A stretch of DNA of 50,549 nucleotides from Gammaproteobacteria bacterium (GTDB taxonomy: Bacteria > Pseudomonadota > Gammaproteobacteria > Magnimaribacterales > TMED112). Of this stretch, positions 18,242 to 27,557 are shown piece after piece. A model generated the notes under the pieces. The model made no database searches. It had not been told where the DNA came from and saw only the letters and a program-made list of their open reading frames with translations. The stretch lies in contig PBBW01000005.1 in assembly GCA_002716745.1 (NCBI GenBank), forward strand, positions 360,210-410,758, given 5' to 3'. Each line of letters opens with the position of its first letter. The first letter of the stretch is position 1. Both the position numbers and the translations under genes were made by a program.

Positions 18242-21196
18242 TTAATATCTAACTCTGAAGTCAAAGTAGAAGTCTCTTCTAGTACCTACATCTAGATCTC
18301 CTAGGAAACCATATCTGTAGTCTGCTAGTGGAGGTCTTCTATCGCTTAAATTGTTAACTCCAAAACGCATTCTTGCATCATTTTCATTTAAACTAAAGTT
18401 GTAATCAAAATATGCGTTAGTTCTTGATGCTGCACCTACTGGTCGTAATCCAACATCAGGTTCAAGAACTTCTGATCTTGTTGTATGAGTAAACCCAAGT
18501 GCGTAAGAGTCCCACTTAAATCTTAATGTAGATTTTGTTTTTCTCTTAGGGGCTTGCTCAATTTTTAGAAGGTTACCAAGTCCTGCAAGTGGGTATGCGC
18601 TTTGATCAATTAATCCTGACGCATACGCTGCATCAATTTCATCTACAAGACCACCTTTAGCTTGCTCTTTCTCTCTTGTGAAAGACACAAGGTGCTTCAT
18701 TTCCATTGAACCCCAGTCAAAGTCAAGATCATATATAAATGCTCCATCCCAACCAGCAACACTACGTGGCCCAAGGTTTACATATTGGTTAAAGACACTT
18801 TCTGCCTCACCAAATGGGCAAGGGAAGCCTATTGCATTCATTGTTTCAACTTCACCTGCATCAGGAGCAACTCTAGTAACCCCTTCAAAACCATCACAGT
18901 TGCCTTGAAGTCTTCTCACTAAATCAATTAGCATTGAATTCTCTTCACCCAGTAGACCAACTGTTCTATCAGATGATACTTCCCAAAGATCATATGTTAG
19001 AACAACATTGTCATACTCTAATACAACACCAACAGTTTCGTTTGTAGCTAACTCAGCAAGTAAGTTTCTGTTTCCGATAGTGTTTCTTATAACTCCATAT
19101 CTTCCATCAGAATCCCAAAGAGTTGAGCTTCCTAGACCAGCTGCTGTCGCAGCTCTATCAACGTAGACTGCTGCCCAGTCATATCTTGTATTAACACGTG
19201 AAACTGTAAGTTCATTTATTGTGTAAAGGTTTGGAGCTCTAAATGTTTCTTGAGACGATCCTCTAAATAAGATGGCATCAGAAACTCTCCAACCGAAAGC
19301 GAATCTTGACACATCTTCACCTTCAAAATCTGAGTAAGCTTCATTTCTCCAGGCTGCTTGAAGATCGAAACTTTGTACCAACGGCACATTCATTTCTGGA
19401 CCAACAACAGGCACACCTAATTCAACAAATATTGAATTTACTGTTCTATCACCACCATTGTCAGGAGTAGGGGATGAGCCTACTACATTTGAAATGTACG
19501 GATATGTATAAGATGGGCTGGAACTTAATCTTCCATTGCTTGAACGTCTTACGTAAACATTTGTACCGTCAAGGTTGTCATCTCTATCATCAAAGAACTT
19601 ATCTCCTCTCCACTCAAAACCGATCAGTGCACTAACGTCACCACCTGGCAGGCTGAATAGATCCGGTTTAGATAATTTGAAGTCAAATGTATTCAAGGTT
19701 CTGCCATTATTTCTAATGACATCAATTCTTGCTAAATCCATAATGCTTTCAGGGGCACCTGGTGTCCAGTCTCCCCAAGCAGTAGGATCTCCATCTGAAT
19801 CAAGTCTACCCAAGTATCCACCACCATTAAATGGGTTATAAAGACCAGCTTGCAACAAGGAATCCATTACTGTGGCATTAATTCTGTTATAAATTGTGTT
19901 ATCAGAAAGCTCTTCATTAAATACATAGGCTGAATCCCAATCCCAACCACTAACTAATTGACCTCTAAAACCAAGCAACATTCTTACATTAGTCTTTTTA
20001 CTTGATGTTTCTCTCGGTCCAAAATCATTGAATCTATAGTTATCTAACTGGAGAGTCTTGCCAGTAAAGTTATTAGGATGACTTGATGGAACAATAAATT
20101 TTTGTGCAGTAAGTCCACTTGCTTGTTCTCTTCTTGCTGTATAGTCAGAATCATAGTATCCAAATTCAACATACATTTCATTTGAATTCCCCATGTCATG
20201 ATTAAGAAAAGTAAATACATTTCTTCTTTCTAAAGCACCAAGGTAATCTTTATCAGCATACCAGTTATAAAGAATATTTCCTGAGGAATCACTTGCAGCA
20301 CAAACTCCATTCCCAAGCTGTAATAGACATCTTGGATCATTAGATGGGTAAATTAAAAACTCACCAGAACTATCTGTATAGCTAGCTCTTCCAGACATAT
20401 CAAATTGGCCCCATGCTGAGTTTGATGAACAGTCTGTTCTTCCGCCTAGTGAAGCATCAAAAACGTTTCTGTCACAAAATCCCATTACTTCATCTTCGAT
20501 AGCTCTAATTCTATCTCTGTCGTAAAAAGATGCATATGATGTAATACTTGTTTTGCCGTTATTGAATGATTCACCCCATTTAATTGTTACAGTGTGATCA
20601 TCTCTATTGTAGTGTTCAAAATTTTTGTATCTTACTCTCATTTCAAAGCCTTGATAGTCTGCATCCAAGACATTATTTACAACAGCAGCAACAGCATCAG
20701 AGCCGTACAATGCAGCAGCACCATCCCGAAGAATTTCAACTCTTTCGATAAGACCAAGAGGTAATACTTGAGTGTTTGGACTTTCTACTGGAACAAAACT
20801 TCCACCAATCTCTTCAGTTTGATAGCTGGCCCCAGAAACCATTCTTCGACCATTAATGAGTACAAGAGTATTACCAGTACCAAGAGATCTTATATCATAA
20901 GAACCAACATCACCTCTAGCACCATTTATACCACCGGTATCTCCAGTTTCACCAAACTGGTTTATGCCCTGTTCAGGTAAACTTGAAAGTAAATCATCTC
21001 CAGAATCAACACCGAGGTCATCGATATCTTCTGCACTTATTACCGTTACTGGAAGAGCTTCGTTTATTCTGGCGCCTTTGATTTGTGTACCAACCGTTAC
21101 TACTTCCTCTACATCATTATTGCTCCCTGACTCTTGTGAATTAAATACAAATGAGACAGCGAGTAGTAAAACTAAATACTTTAATTTTGAAATCAT
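18242..21196 (-). CDS. TonB-dependent receptor
   Basis: 984 aa; signal peptide, plug IRSLGTGNTLVLINGRRMV, LRDGAAALYGSDAVAAVVNNV, barrel. Confidence 0.95.
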   Translation of the reverse strand: MISKLKYLVLLLAVSFVFNSQESGSNNDVEEVVTVGTQIKGARINEALPVTVISAEDIDDLGVDSGDDLLSSLPEQGINQFGETGDTGGINGARGDVGSYDIRSLGTGNTLVLINGRRMVSGASYQTEEIGGSFVPVESPNTQVLPLGLIERVEILRDGAAALYGSDAVAAVVNNVLDADYQGFEMRVRYKNFEHYNRDDHTVTIKWGESFNNGKTSITSYASFYDRDRIRAIEDEVMGFCDRNVFDASLGGRTDCSSNSAWGQFDMSGRASYTDSSGEFLIYPSNDPRCLLQLGNGVCAASDSSGNILYNWYADKDYLGALERRNVFTFLNHDMGNSNEMYVEFGYYDSDYTARREQASGLTAQKFIVPSSHPNNFTGKTLQLDNYRFNDFGPRETSSKKTNVRMLLGFRGQLVSGWDWDSAYVFNEELSDNTIYNRINATVMDSLLQAGLYNPFNGGGYLGRLDSDGDPTAWGDWTPGAPESIMDLARIDVIRNNGRTLNTFDFKLSKPDLFSLPGGDVSALIGFEWRGDKFFDDRDDNLDGTNVYVRRSSNGRLSSSPSYTYPYISNVVGSSPTPDNGGDRTVNSIFVELGVPVVGPEMNVPLVQSFDLQAAWRNEAYSDFEGEDVSRFAFGWRVSDAILFRGSSQETFRAPNLYTINELTVSRVNTRYDWAAVYVDRAATAAGLGSSTLWDSDGRYGVIRNTIGNRNLLAELATNETVGVVLEYDNVVLTYDLWEVSSDRTVGLLGEENSMLIDLVRRLQGNCDGFEGVTRVAPDAGEVETMNAIGFPCPFGEAESVFNQYVNLGPRSVAGWDGAFIYDLDFDWGSMEMKHLVSFTREKEQAKGGLVDEIDAAYASGLIDQSAYPLAGLGNLLKIEQAPKRKTKSTLRFKWDSYALGFTHTTRSEVLEPDVGLRPVGAASRTNAYFDYNFSLNENDARMRFGVNNLSDRRPPLADYRYGFLGDLDVGTRRDFYFDFRVRY

Positions 21197-21305
21197 TTTG
21201 AGATCCCCCTCTTATTAGAGTTATTTAACTAGAAAAATGGTCATTTTTCAAGTTTTTAATTATGTTTTGGCTTTTAGATAAGATCGTATAAAATTAACAC
21301 GATTT

Positions 21306-21381
21306 GGGGCCATAGCTCAGCTGGGAGAGCGCAACACTGGCAGTGTTGAGGTCAGGGGTTCGATCCCCCTTGGCTCCACCA
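21306..21381 (+). tRNA. tRNA-Ala(GGC)
   Basis: GGGGCCATAGCTCAGCTGGGAGAGCGCAACACTGGCAGTGTTGAGGTCAGGGGTTCGATCCCCCTTGGCTCCACCA. Confidence 0.97.
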
Positions 21382-21398
21382 CTTAGATACGGTTTAAA

Positions 21399-22001
21399 TC
21401 AAAAGCCTGATTCCAAAGGGTCAACAACAAAATCAAATGATTGAGAAGAGTCACATGATCTAAAATCACCACTAAAAAATCCAATCTCAAAATGTAGGTG
21501 TCTCTTATCACTTCTTCCTGAATTGCCCATATAACCAATAACTCTTGACCTCTTAACTTGTTGTCCTATTTCCACCATTATAGATTTAGGTTTTAAGTGT
21601 GCGTATCTTGTAAAAAATTCATTGTGTTTAATCACAATATGATTACCCCATCCTGCGCCACATTCTCTTAAAATTTCATTTTCTTTTAGCGGGTCTGATT
21701 CTGGACAACCAGATCTTATGTAAACGATCTTTCCATCATATGCTGACAATACCGGAACATCTAAAATTGATTTATCTTCATTAATGTAATCTATACCCTC
21801 GTGAACGGCAGGAGTGCCTAAAGAGCCTTGAAACTCAACTCTTTCGTCATAATCTGTTATTTCAATAGGAGGCAAGAGATCTGATCTCTTTTTACCTGTA
21901 ATCTGAACTGGAGATACCTCTTCTTCGGTTGAATCATATTCACAAAGTTTGTCTGAATTTATAAATAAAGAAATTAAAAAAAGATATAAAGGCAATCGCA
22001 T
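21399..22001 (-). CDS. M23 family (LytM-type) metallopeptidase
   Basis: 200 aa; signal peptide; HEGIDYIN...VYIRSG...GNHIVIKHNEFFTRYAHL...HLHFEIG. Confidence 0.85.
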   Translation of the reverse strand: MRLPLYLFLISLFINSDKLCEYDSTEEEVSPVQITGKKRSDLLPPIEITDYDERVEFQGSLGTPAVHEGIDYINEDKSILDVPVLSAYDGKIVYIRSGCPESDPLKENEILRECGAGWGNHIVIKHNEFFTRYAHLKPKSIMVEIGQQVKRSRVIGYMGNSGRSDKRHLHFEIGFFSGDFRSCDSSQSFDFVVDPLESGF

Positions 22002-22006
22002 AATGC

Positions 22007-22028
22007 AAGGGCGGGTTTCCCCGCCCTT
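22007..22028 (-). promoter_or_regulatory. GC-rich hairpin immediately upstream of the M23 peptidase start codon
   Basis: Minus strand AAGGGCGGG-GAAA-CCCGCCCTT, 5 nt before the ATG at 22001; no U-tract. Confidence 0.7.
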
Positions 22029-22033
22029 AATTA

Positions 22034-24406
22034 TTAGAATTTATAAGAGTATTTAATGCTCACAGATCTTGGTGGAATCCATTGAACATAATCTCTAGGT
22101 CTATAACTCGGTGAATCAACTGCATATCTAAATGCCTCCGTTCTCTCATCAGTTAAATTATCAACCGAAAAGTTTATTGCTGATTGACCAAAATTAACGC
22201 CAGAGTTGAAATTCAATTTATTATATTCTGGAGCCATCATGTCATTTGACTCAGCAAAAGTTGCATAACTTTCCCCATAAGAAAGAAGGTCAACCCTTGC
22301 AAAAACAGGGTAACTCATTACTAATGTTTCATAAGCAAGCCCAACATTGAATTGAGATTCAACAGTTCCAGGAAGACTATCCCCAGCTTCAGCACCAAAA
22401 CTCTCTAACGGTACAGTAGTTTCTGCGCTCATAAATGCTCCCGCAAAATCAAGATAAAGATTGTTTCCAAGGTCGTAACTAAAATCGAGCTCTAGTCCTG
22501 ACGTTTCAGCTTGACCACCATTATAAGTAAATGACCAACCACATGCCGGTGCAATACCAATTTGTATGTCTTGCCAGTCGATACTGAAATAAGTTGCATT
22601 TAAAGATAGGCCTTGCTGTCGATATTTGAAACCAAACTCTGTATTCTGAGCATTATCAGAGGTATATCTTCTTTCAAATGAGGATGCTTCAGGATCATTG
22701 GCGCAGAAATAAGGCAATGCAGCATTATTACCCCCAGGTCTGTAACCAGCAGAGCTTACTGCAAATACTGTTAAGTTATCATTTGGAGTATACGAAGCTG
22801 TAAACTTCGGTCTAGTGTCTGACTCAGCACCTGATAGTTCTGTACAAGTAACACCATCTGCAAAGTCACCGACACCATCTCCATTATTATCACACCCAAA
22901 GTTATCGCCAACGTAGAAGAGTCCAAACTCAGATCCTCTGTAACTATCGTCAAGCATATATCTTCTTAAACCATAGGAGAATGTAAAATCATTCCAATTA
23001 TAAGATATCTGCCCAAAGAAAGATTCCTCTCTGGAATTGTCATGGTATCTCCAACTTCCATAATACATGTATGGGTAACCATCCACGTCATTACAATAAG
23101 GTGGGCAATAGGCGCTACCATCGTAACCAGGGACACCAATAATCCCAACAATGTAATCAAATGCATCAGCACTTGGGCCATATTGATTTTCAACTATTTG
23201 ATTAGGTTTGCCGCTTGAGTCCTCATAAAAATACCCAACAGTCCATTCAAAATCTCCCGGATTGGAGGATGCTCTAAGTTCAAAGCTTGTTTCTTCTCTA
23301 TCTGAACCTACTACTAATGGGGCTGCATAAAGGTCATCCATATCTATTCGACTCCACTCTGTGTCTGAATCTTCCCTAGTTTCGTACTTCGCAGCAATAG
23401 CAGTAATGTTAAATGAATCTCCAGAATAGTTAACCGTTGAGCTAATTACTTTAGTTTTTACTCTATGGATTTCATCTGAGAAGTCAGCAAATGCCAATAA
23501 AGGGTTATAGCTTGATAGTCCAGGAAGGCTTGTATAATCTGCTAAATCTGCAGAAAGTCCGGCAACCCTAGCACAATTTTCATAACCATCCCAGTTGTAC
23601 CACCAACCAGCACCGTCTGTATCACAACCTGCTACAACTAAATCTGCATTACCTGGTTTATCGCCATTACCCTTTTCTTTCATGCCAACATCCACTCTGT
23701 CAACAACGTTATATCTAATAAACCCATTAACTCTATCAAAATTGAAGCCAAGTGTTAGTCTCATTAAATCGTCATTTTGTGTTCCAACACCTTTTTTCCC
23801 TGTCATAACATTTTGGTATATCCCAGGATCAACCATAGATGAAAAAACTGCTCTCAAAGCAACACCTTCAGTAAGAGGCACATTAACCATTGCGTTGTAG
23901 TTGCTTATGTCTTCTTCAGCATAAACTTTGGAGCCATATTCAACTGAGAAGCTGGATTCAAATGCGTCTGGATTAGGCTTATTTGTAATATACCTAATTG
24001 TTCCACCAATGGCATTGGAACCATACAAAGTTCCCTGCGGACCTCTTAAAACCTCAATCCTTTGGATATCAAAGATATTCATATTACCGGCTTTTATTTC
24101 ATCAACATAAGTTGCCGATGTGCCAGCAGATCTTTGGGCTGAACTTGTATTTAGTCCTCGGAAGGTAAAAAATCTTGAACCACCAGGAGTAGTTACCCCA
24201 GCTAATGTCCTTAGAAAATCTTCTGGTGTAGTAATTCCTCTTTCTTCAATATCCCCTTCAGATATCACAGAAATGTTCATTGGAATTTCTTGAACGGTTT
24301 CTTCTTTTTTATTGGCAGTAACCACTACTTCTTCATAGTCGCTATCTTCTTGAGCCTCAAAAAAGAATGCAAATGTAACGAGAGATGTAAAAATTAGTCT
24401 TTTCAT
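22034..24406 (-). CDS. TonB-dependent receptor
   Basis: 790 aa; YEEVVVTANKKEE, IEVLRGPQGTLYGSNAIGGTIRYIT, barrel, C-terminal F. Confidence 0.95.
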   Translation of the reverse strand: MKRLIFTSLVTFAFFFEAQEDSDYEEVVVTANKKEETVQEIPMNISVISEGDIEERGITTPEDFLRTLAGVTTPGGSRFFTFRGLNTSSAQRSAGTSATYVDEIKAGNMNIFDIQRIEVLRGPQGTLYGSNAIGGTIRYITNKPNPDAFESSFSVEYGSKVYAEEDISNYNAMVNVPLTEGVALRAVFSSMVDPGIYQNVMTGKKGVGTQNDDLMRLTLGFNFDRVNGFIRYNVVDRVDVGMKEKGNGDKPGNADLVVAGCDTDGAGWWYNWDGYENCARVAGLSADLADYTSLPGLSSYNPLLAFADFSDEIHRVKTKVISSTVNYSGDSFNITAIAAKYETREDSDTEWSRIDMDDLYAAPLVVGSDREETSFELRASSNPGDFEWTVGYFYEDSSGKPNQIVENQYGPSADAFDYIVGIIGVPGYDGSAYCPPYCNDVDGYPYMYYGSWRYHDNSREESFFGQISYNWNDFTFSYGLRRYMLDDSYRGSEFGLFYVGDNFGCDNNGDGVGDFADGVTCTELSGAESDTRPKFTASYTPNDNLTVFAVSSAGYRPGGNNAALPYFCANDPEASSFERRYTSDNAQNTEFGFKYRQQGLSLNATYFSIDWQDIQIGIAPACGWSFTYNGGQAETSGLELDFSYDLGNNLYLDFAGAFMSAETTVPLESFGAEAGDSLPGTVESQFNVGLAYETLVMSYPVFARVDLLSYGESYATFAESNDMMAPEYNKLNFNSGVNFGQSAINFSVDNLTDERTEAFRYAVDSPSYRPRDYVQWIPPRSVSIKYSYKF

Positions 24407-24445
24407 AGCTCGAAAGTAGCATTATTTTGGCATTTTTTCTACTTT

Positions 24446-24901
24446 TTAGATGGAATTTTTTTTCTTGAGCTCTTTATGCATAGCAGTAAATGTTATTTTT
24501 GATATCAGTTCATCTGTATCATTAGTAATTTCTACATCCCAGACAGAAGTTGATTTACCAATATGTATTGCCTTAGCACAAGCAAAAACATGGCCAGATG
24601 TCGCTGTTCGAATATGGTTTGCTGTTAAGCTTAGGCCTACTACTGTTTTTTTGGTTGGATCAATAGTAAGGAATGCAGCGAAACTTGCTGTGCTTTCTGC
24701 AAGAACACAAGAAGCACCTCCATGCAACAAACCAAGGGGTTGTTTAGTTCGACTATCTACAGGCATTCTTGATTTAAAATAATCTTTGCCAATCTCAAGA
24801 AATTCAATTCCTAAATGCTCATCTATATTTACAGATGAATCTTTAAAATCACTAATTTTATAATCCTTGAACCAAATAGACACGAGATAATTATATGCCA
24901 A
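24446..24901 (-). CDS. PaaI-like hotdog-fold thioesterase
   Basis: 151 aa; LGLLHGGASCVLAESTASFAA, GLSLTANHIR. Confidence 0.85.
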   Translation of the reverse strand: MAYNYLVSIWFKDYKISDFKDSSVNIDEHLGIEFLEIGKDYFKSRMPVDSRTKQPLGLLHGGASCVLAESTASFAAFLTIDPTKKTVVGLSLTANHIRTATSGHVFACAKAIHIGKSTSVWDVEITNDTDELISKITFTAMHKELKKKNSI

Positions 24902-25058
24902 ATAATCAAAACCTTAAACTCAGCTTATTACGCACATTTACCCTATAAAAATTGAGATATTTAGGTAAAAATGACAAAAAAGTTTACAAAAATACTCTTT
25001 TTACATAAAAAATCTATTTTTTTATATTTTTTCATGTAATATATCCAATTCAGTCTCG

Positions 25059-25120
25059 CTGCCTAGCTTGACTCCCTCAGAATAAATGGCCCAACTTCTA
25101 TTCTGTTTAAGTCTAGGCAG
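25059..25120. other. 62-nt imperfect inverted repeat / hairpin element
   Basis: CTGCCTAG (25059-25066) / CTAGGCAG (25113-25120), CTTGA/TTAAG, inner CAGAATA (25078-25084) / TATTCTG (25099-25105). Confidence 0.5.
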
Positions 25121-25124
25121 CAAT

Positions 25125-26465
25125 TTAAAAAAACTTCTTTCTTTCGAGTATCAACTTTTTTGTATAGTTAAGCATCGAATGAGGATCTTTTTCTTGCAAA
25201 TTAACAGATAAGTTTTTGTAGTTCTCGTTATGTTTTAACCAGGGCATTGAGTTTGAAAATCCTAAGTATGATAAATTTGAATCCCATGGCATAGGTGTTC
25301 TACACCCATCACGCCCTTTAAATTCAGGCCAAAATGATTTCCCAAAGGGGTCTTGTATATCGTCAAAGTCTACAATTGTTTCAGGTAGCCCAAGTTCCTC
25401 CCCCTGGTATATACAAATATTCCCCTTTAACTCTAAAAGTTTTTTCATAATTTTTTTTGAATTCATGTTTGCTCTAGAAACTATTCTTTTTGCATCGTGA
25501 TTACTAAAAGACCAGCATGGCCATGACTCCTTATTTTTCTTAAAGAATAAATTTACAACTTCATCAACTTTATCAAGCTGAAAATCATCTGATAAAAATT
25601 CAAAGCAATATGCCATATGTAAAGAATTTGTTTTGGCATACCTTGCTATAACATCCATTGGCTCATCAGCAACTATTTCACCAATAGAAATAGCATTATA
25701 TCTATTTAACAAAGATCTAATTTTTTTAATATAGTCTTCCGTTTCTGGTCGTGTATTATCGTATTTGTGTATTTGAAGACCATAAGGGTTGCCTTTATTA
25801 AAACCCAGAGGCCTCACATCTTTTGGATCTTTCAAAGGGTTATCTCTAAAATTTTTATCATGAAATAGAAAATTAATTACATCAAATCTAAAACCATCTA
25901 TCCCAAAATCTAACCAAAATTTAATTTCTTCAAGCATTTGTTTCTGGACTTCAATATTATGAAAATTTAGATCTGGCTGAGATTCCAGAAAATTATGAAG
26001 ATAATATGCACCTCTATTAGTTGACCACTTCCATGAGGACCCACCAAAAACAGATAACCAATTATTTGGAGGTTGGTTAAAATCGCCTTCACACCATACA
26101 TACCAATCATCAAAATTATTTGCCTTATTTTCACTTTGCTTAAACCACGGATGCTCATCAGATGTATGACTCAAGACCAAGTCAATGATGACTTTTAAAT
26201 CATTTTTGTGACAAACATCAACTAATCTTTTTAGATCATCATTTGATCCAAATATTGGATCAACCTCCCTATAGCTTGATACATCGTAGCCAAAATCTTT
26301 TTGAGGCGATTTGAAGAAGGGCGAAACCCAGATGTAATCAACAGATAAACTTTTAAGATAGTCAACTTTTTGAATTATTCCCTCTATATCACCAATACCA
26401 CTTCCTGATGAATCAAAGAAGCTTCTTGGGTAAATTTGATAAATAACTTTATTTTTCCAATCCAT
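25125..26465 (-). CDS. GH13 alpha-amylase-family glucosidase (oligo-1,6-/alpha-glucosidase-like)
   Basis: 446 aa; VIYQIYPRSFFDSSGSGIGDIEGI, GFRFDVINFL, SIGEIVAD, FSNHDAKR; C-terminal beta-domain not present in the frame. Confidence 0.9.
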   Translation of the reverse strand: MDWKNKVIYQIYPRSFFDSSGSGIGDIEGIIQKVDYLKSLSVDYIWVSPFFKSPQKDFGYDVSSYREVDPIFGSNDDLKRLVDVCHKNDLKVIIDLVLSHTSDEHPWFKQSENKANNFDDWYVWCEGDFNQPPNNWLSVFGGSSWKWSTNRGAYYLHNFLESQPDLNFHNIEVQKQMLEEIKFWLDFGIDGFRFDVINFLFHDKNFRDNPLKDPKDVRPLGFNKGNPYGLQIHKYDNTRPETEDYIKKIRSLLNRYNAISIGEIVADEPMDVIARYAKTNSLHMAYCFEFLSDDFQLDKVDEVVNLFFKKNKESWPCWSFSNHDAKRIVSRANMNSKKIMKKLLELKGNICIYQGEELGLPETIVDFDDIQDPFGKSFWPEFKGRDGCRTPMPWDSNLSYLGFSNSMPWLKHNENYKNLSVNLQEKDPHSMLNYTKKLILERKKFF

Positions 26466-26615
26466 AATTAGTTATTAAACAGATCCCTCATTCGTAACTT
26501 AAGAGTAAATTTTATATTTGGAGTAGTACAGCTTTGGAAGGAAATTTTAAAATCTAAATTTTAATATTTGTTTCCACTATAGTTAGACCAATAAATTTAA
26601 TATACTTTACAAATC

Positions 26616-27557
26616 TTGGTGAGCAAATTGATTAGAAAAAAACTACTTCTTGATCTGGGCGGCACAAACTTACGAGCTGGTATTGGGGATGCAAAAGATC
26701 TGTCTATTATTGATGTATCAAAAACCAAAGTAAGTTCAAATGAAGAAATCTTTAACGTAATAAAGGATTACACAAAAGATGAGAACTTAAACGAAATCAT
26801 ATTTTCAGCAGCGGGACCAAGACATGATAATGTTGTCTCAATGACAAATAGATCATTAGAACTTGATGGTAATGTAATTCAAAATACGTTTAAGGTTAAT
26901 AGGTGCGATATGCTCAATGATTGGGAGTCTATTGGTTATTGCCTACCGCTCCTAAACCAAGACGATTTTATTTTACTAAAGGGAGGAAATAGAGAACCAA
27001 AAAAAACGAGCATAGCAATAGGGCCTGGCACTGGTCTTGGTGTATCAATACTAAGACATATAAATCAGATCCCTTACGTATTTGCAACTGAACTTGGCAA
27101 TACAAAAAGTTTCAATAATTATTTAAATCAACAATTTCAAATTCAGAATACCTCAGATTTTAAAGTCCTTGAGAATTATTTGTCAGGGACCGGTATACAA
27201 AAAATCTACAAAAGCATCAGTGGTATTTCATTATCATCTGAACAAATTGTCGATGCTTATAATTTAGATAAGACTGCAACTTTTGTAATTGATAATTTTT
27301 GCAAATGTCTTGGTAGAGTGCTTGCAGATTTGAACCTAACTGTTATGGCTGTAGGAGGAATTTATTTTGCCGGAGCCTTGATGCGAAGGATGCAAAAACT
27401 TGGAGCGGTGGAATTATTAATTTCAGAATTTAATGAACACCACTCCCAACATCATAGAAAAATCCTCACAGATACCTCAATTCATTTAATAACAAAAGAA
27501 CATACACCTTTGTATGGCAATCTAAATTATTCAATTGTGAGGAGGCTTCATGAATAG
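26616..27557 (+). CDS. glk: Glucokinase
   Basis: 313 aa; LLLDLGGTNLRAGI, IGPGTGLGVSIL, VGGIYFAG; TTG/GTG start region. Confidence 0.88.
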   Translation: MVSKLIRKKLLLDLGGTNLRAGIGDAKDLSIIDVSKTKVSSNEEIFNVIKDYTKDENLNEIIFSAAGPRHDNVVSMTNRSLELDGNVIQNTFKVNRCDMLNDWESIGYCLPLLNQDDFILLKGGNREPKKTSIAIGPGTGLGVSILRHINQIPYVFATELGNTKSFNNYLNQQFQIQNTSDFKVLENYLSGTGIQKIYKSISGISLSSEQIVDAYNLDKTATFVIDNFCKCLGRVLADLNLTVMAVGGIYFAGALMRRMQKLGAVELLISEFNEHHSQHHRKILTDTSIHLITKEHTPLYGNLNYSIVRRLHE

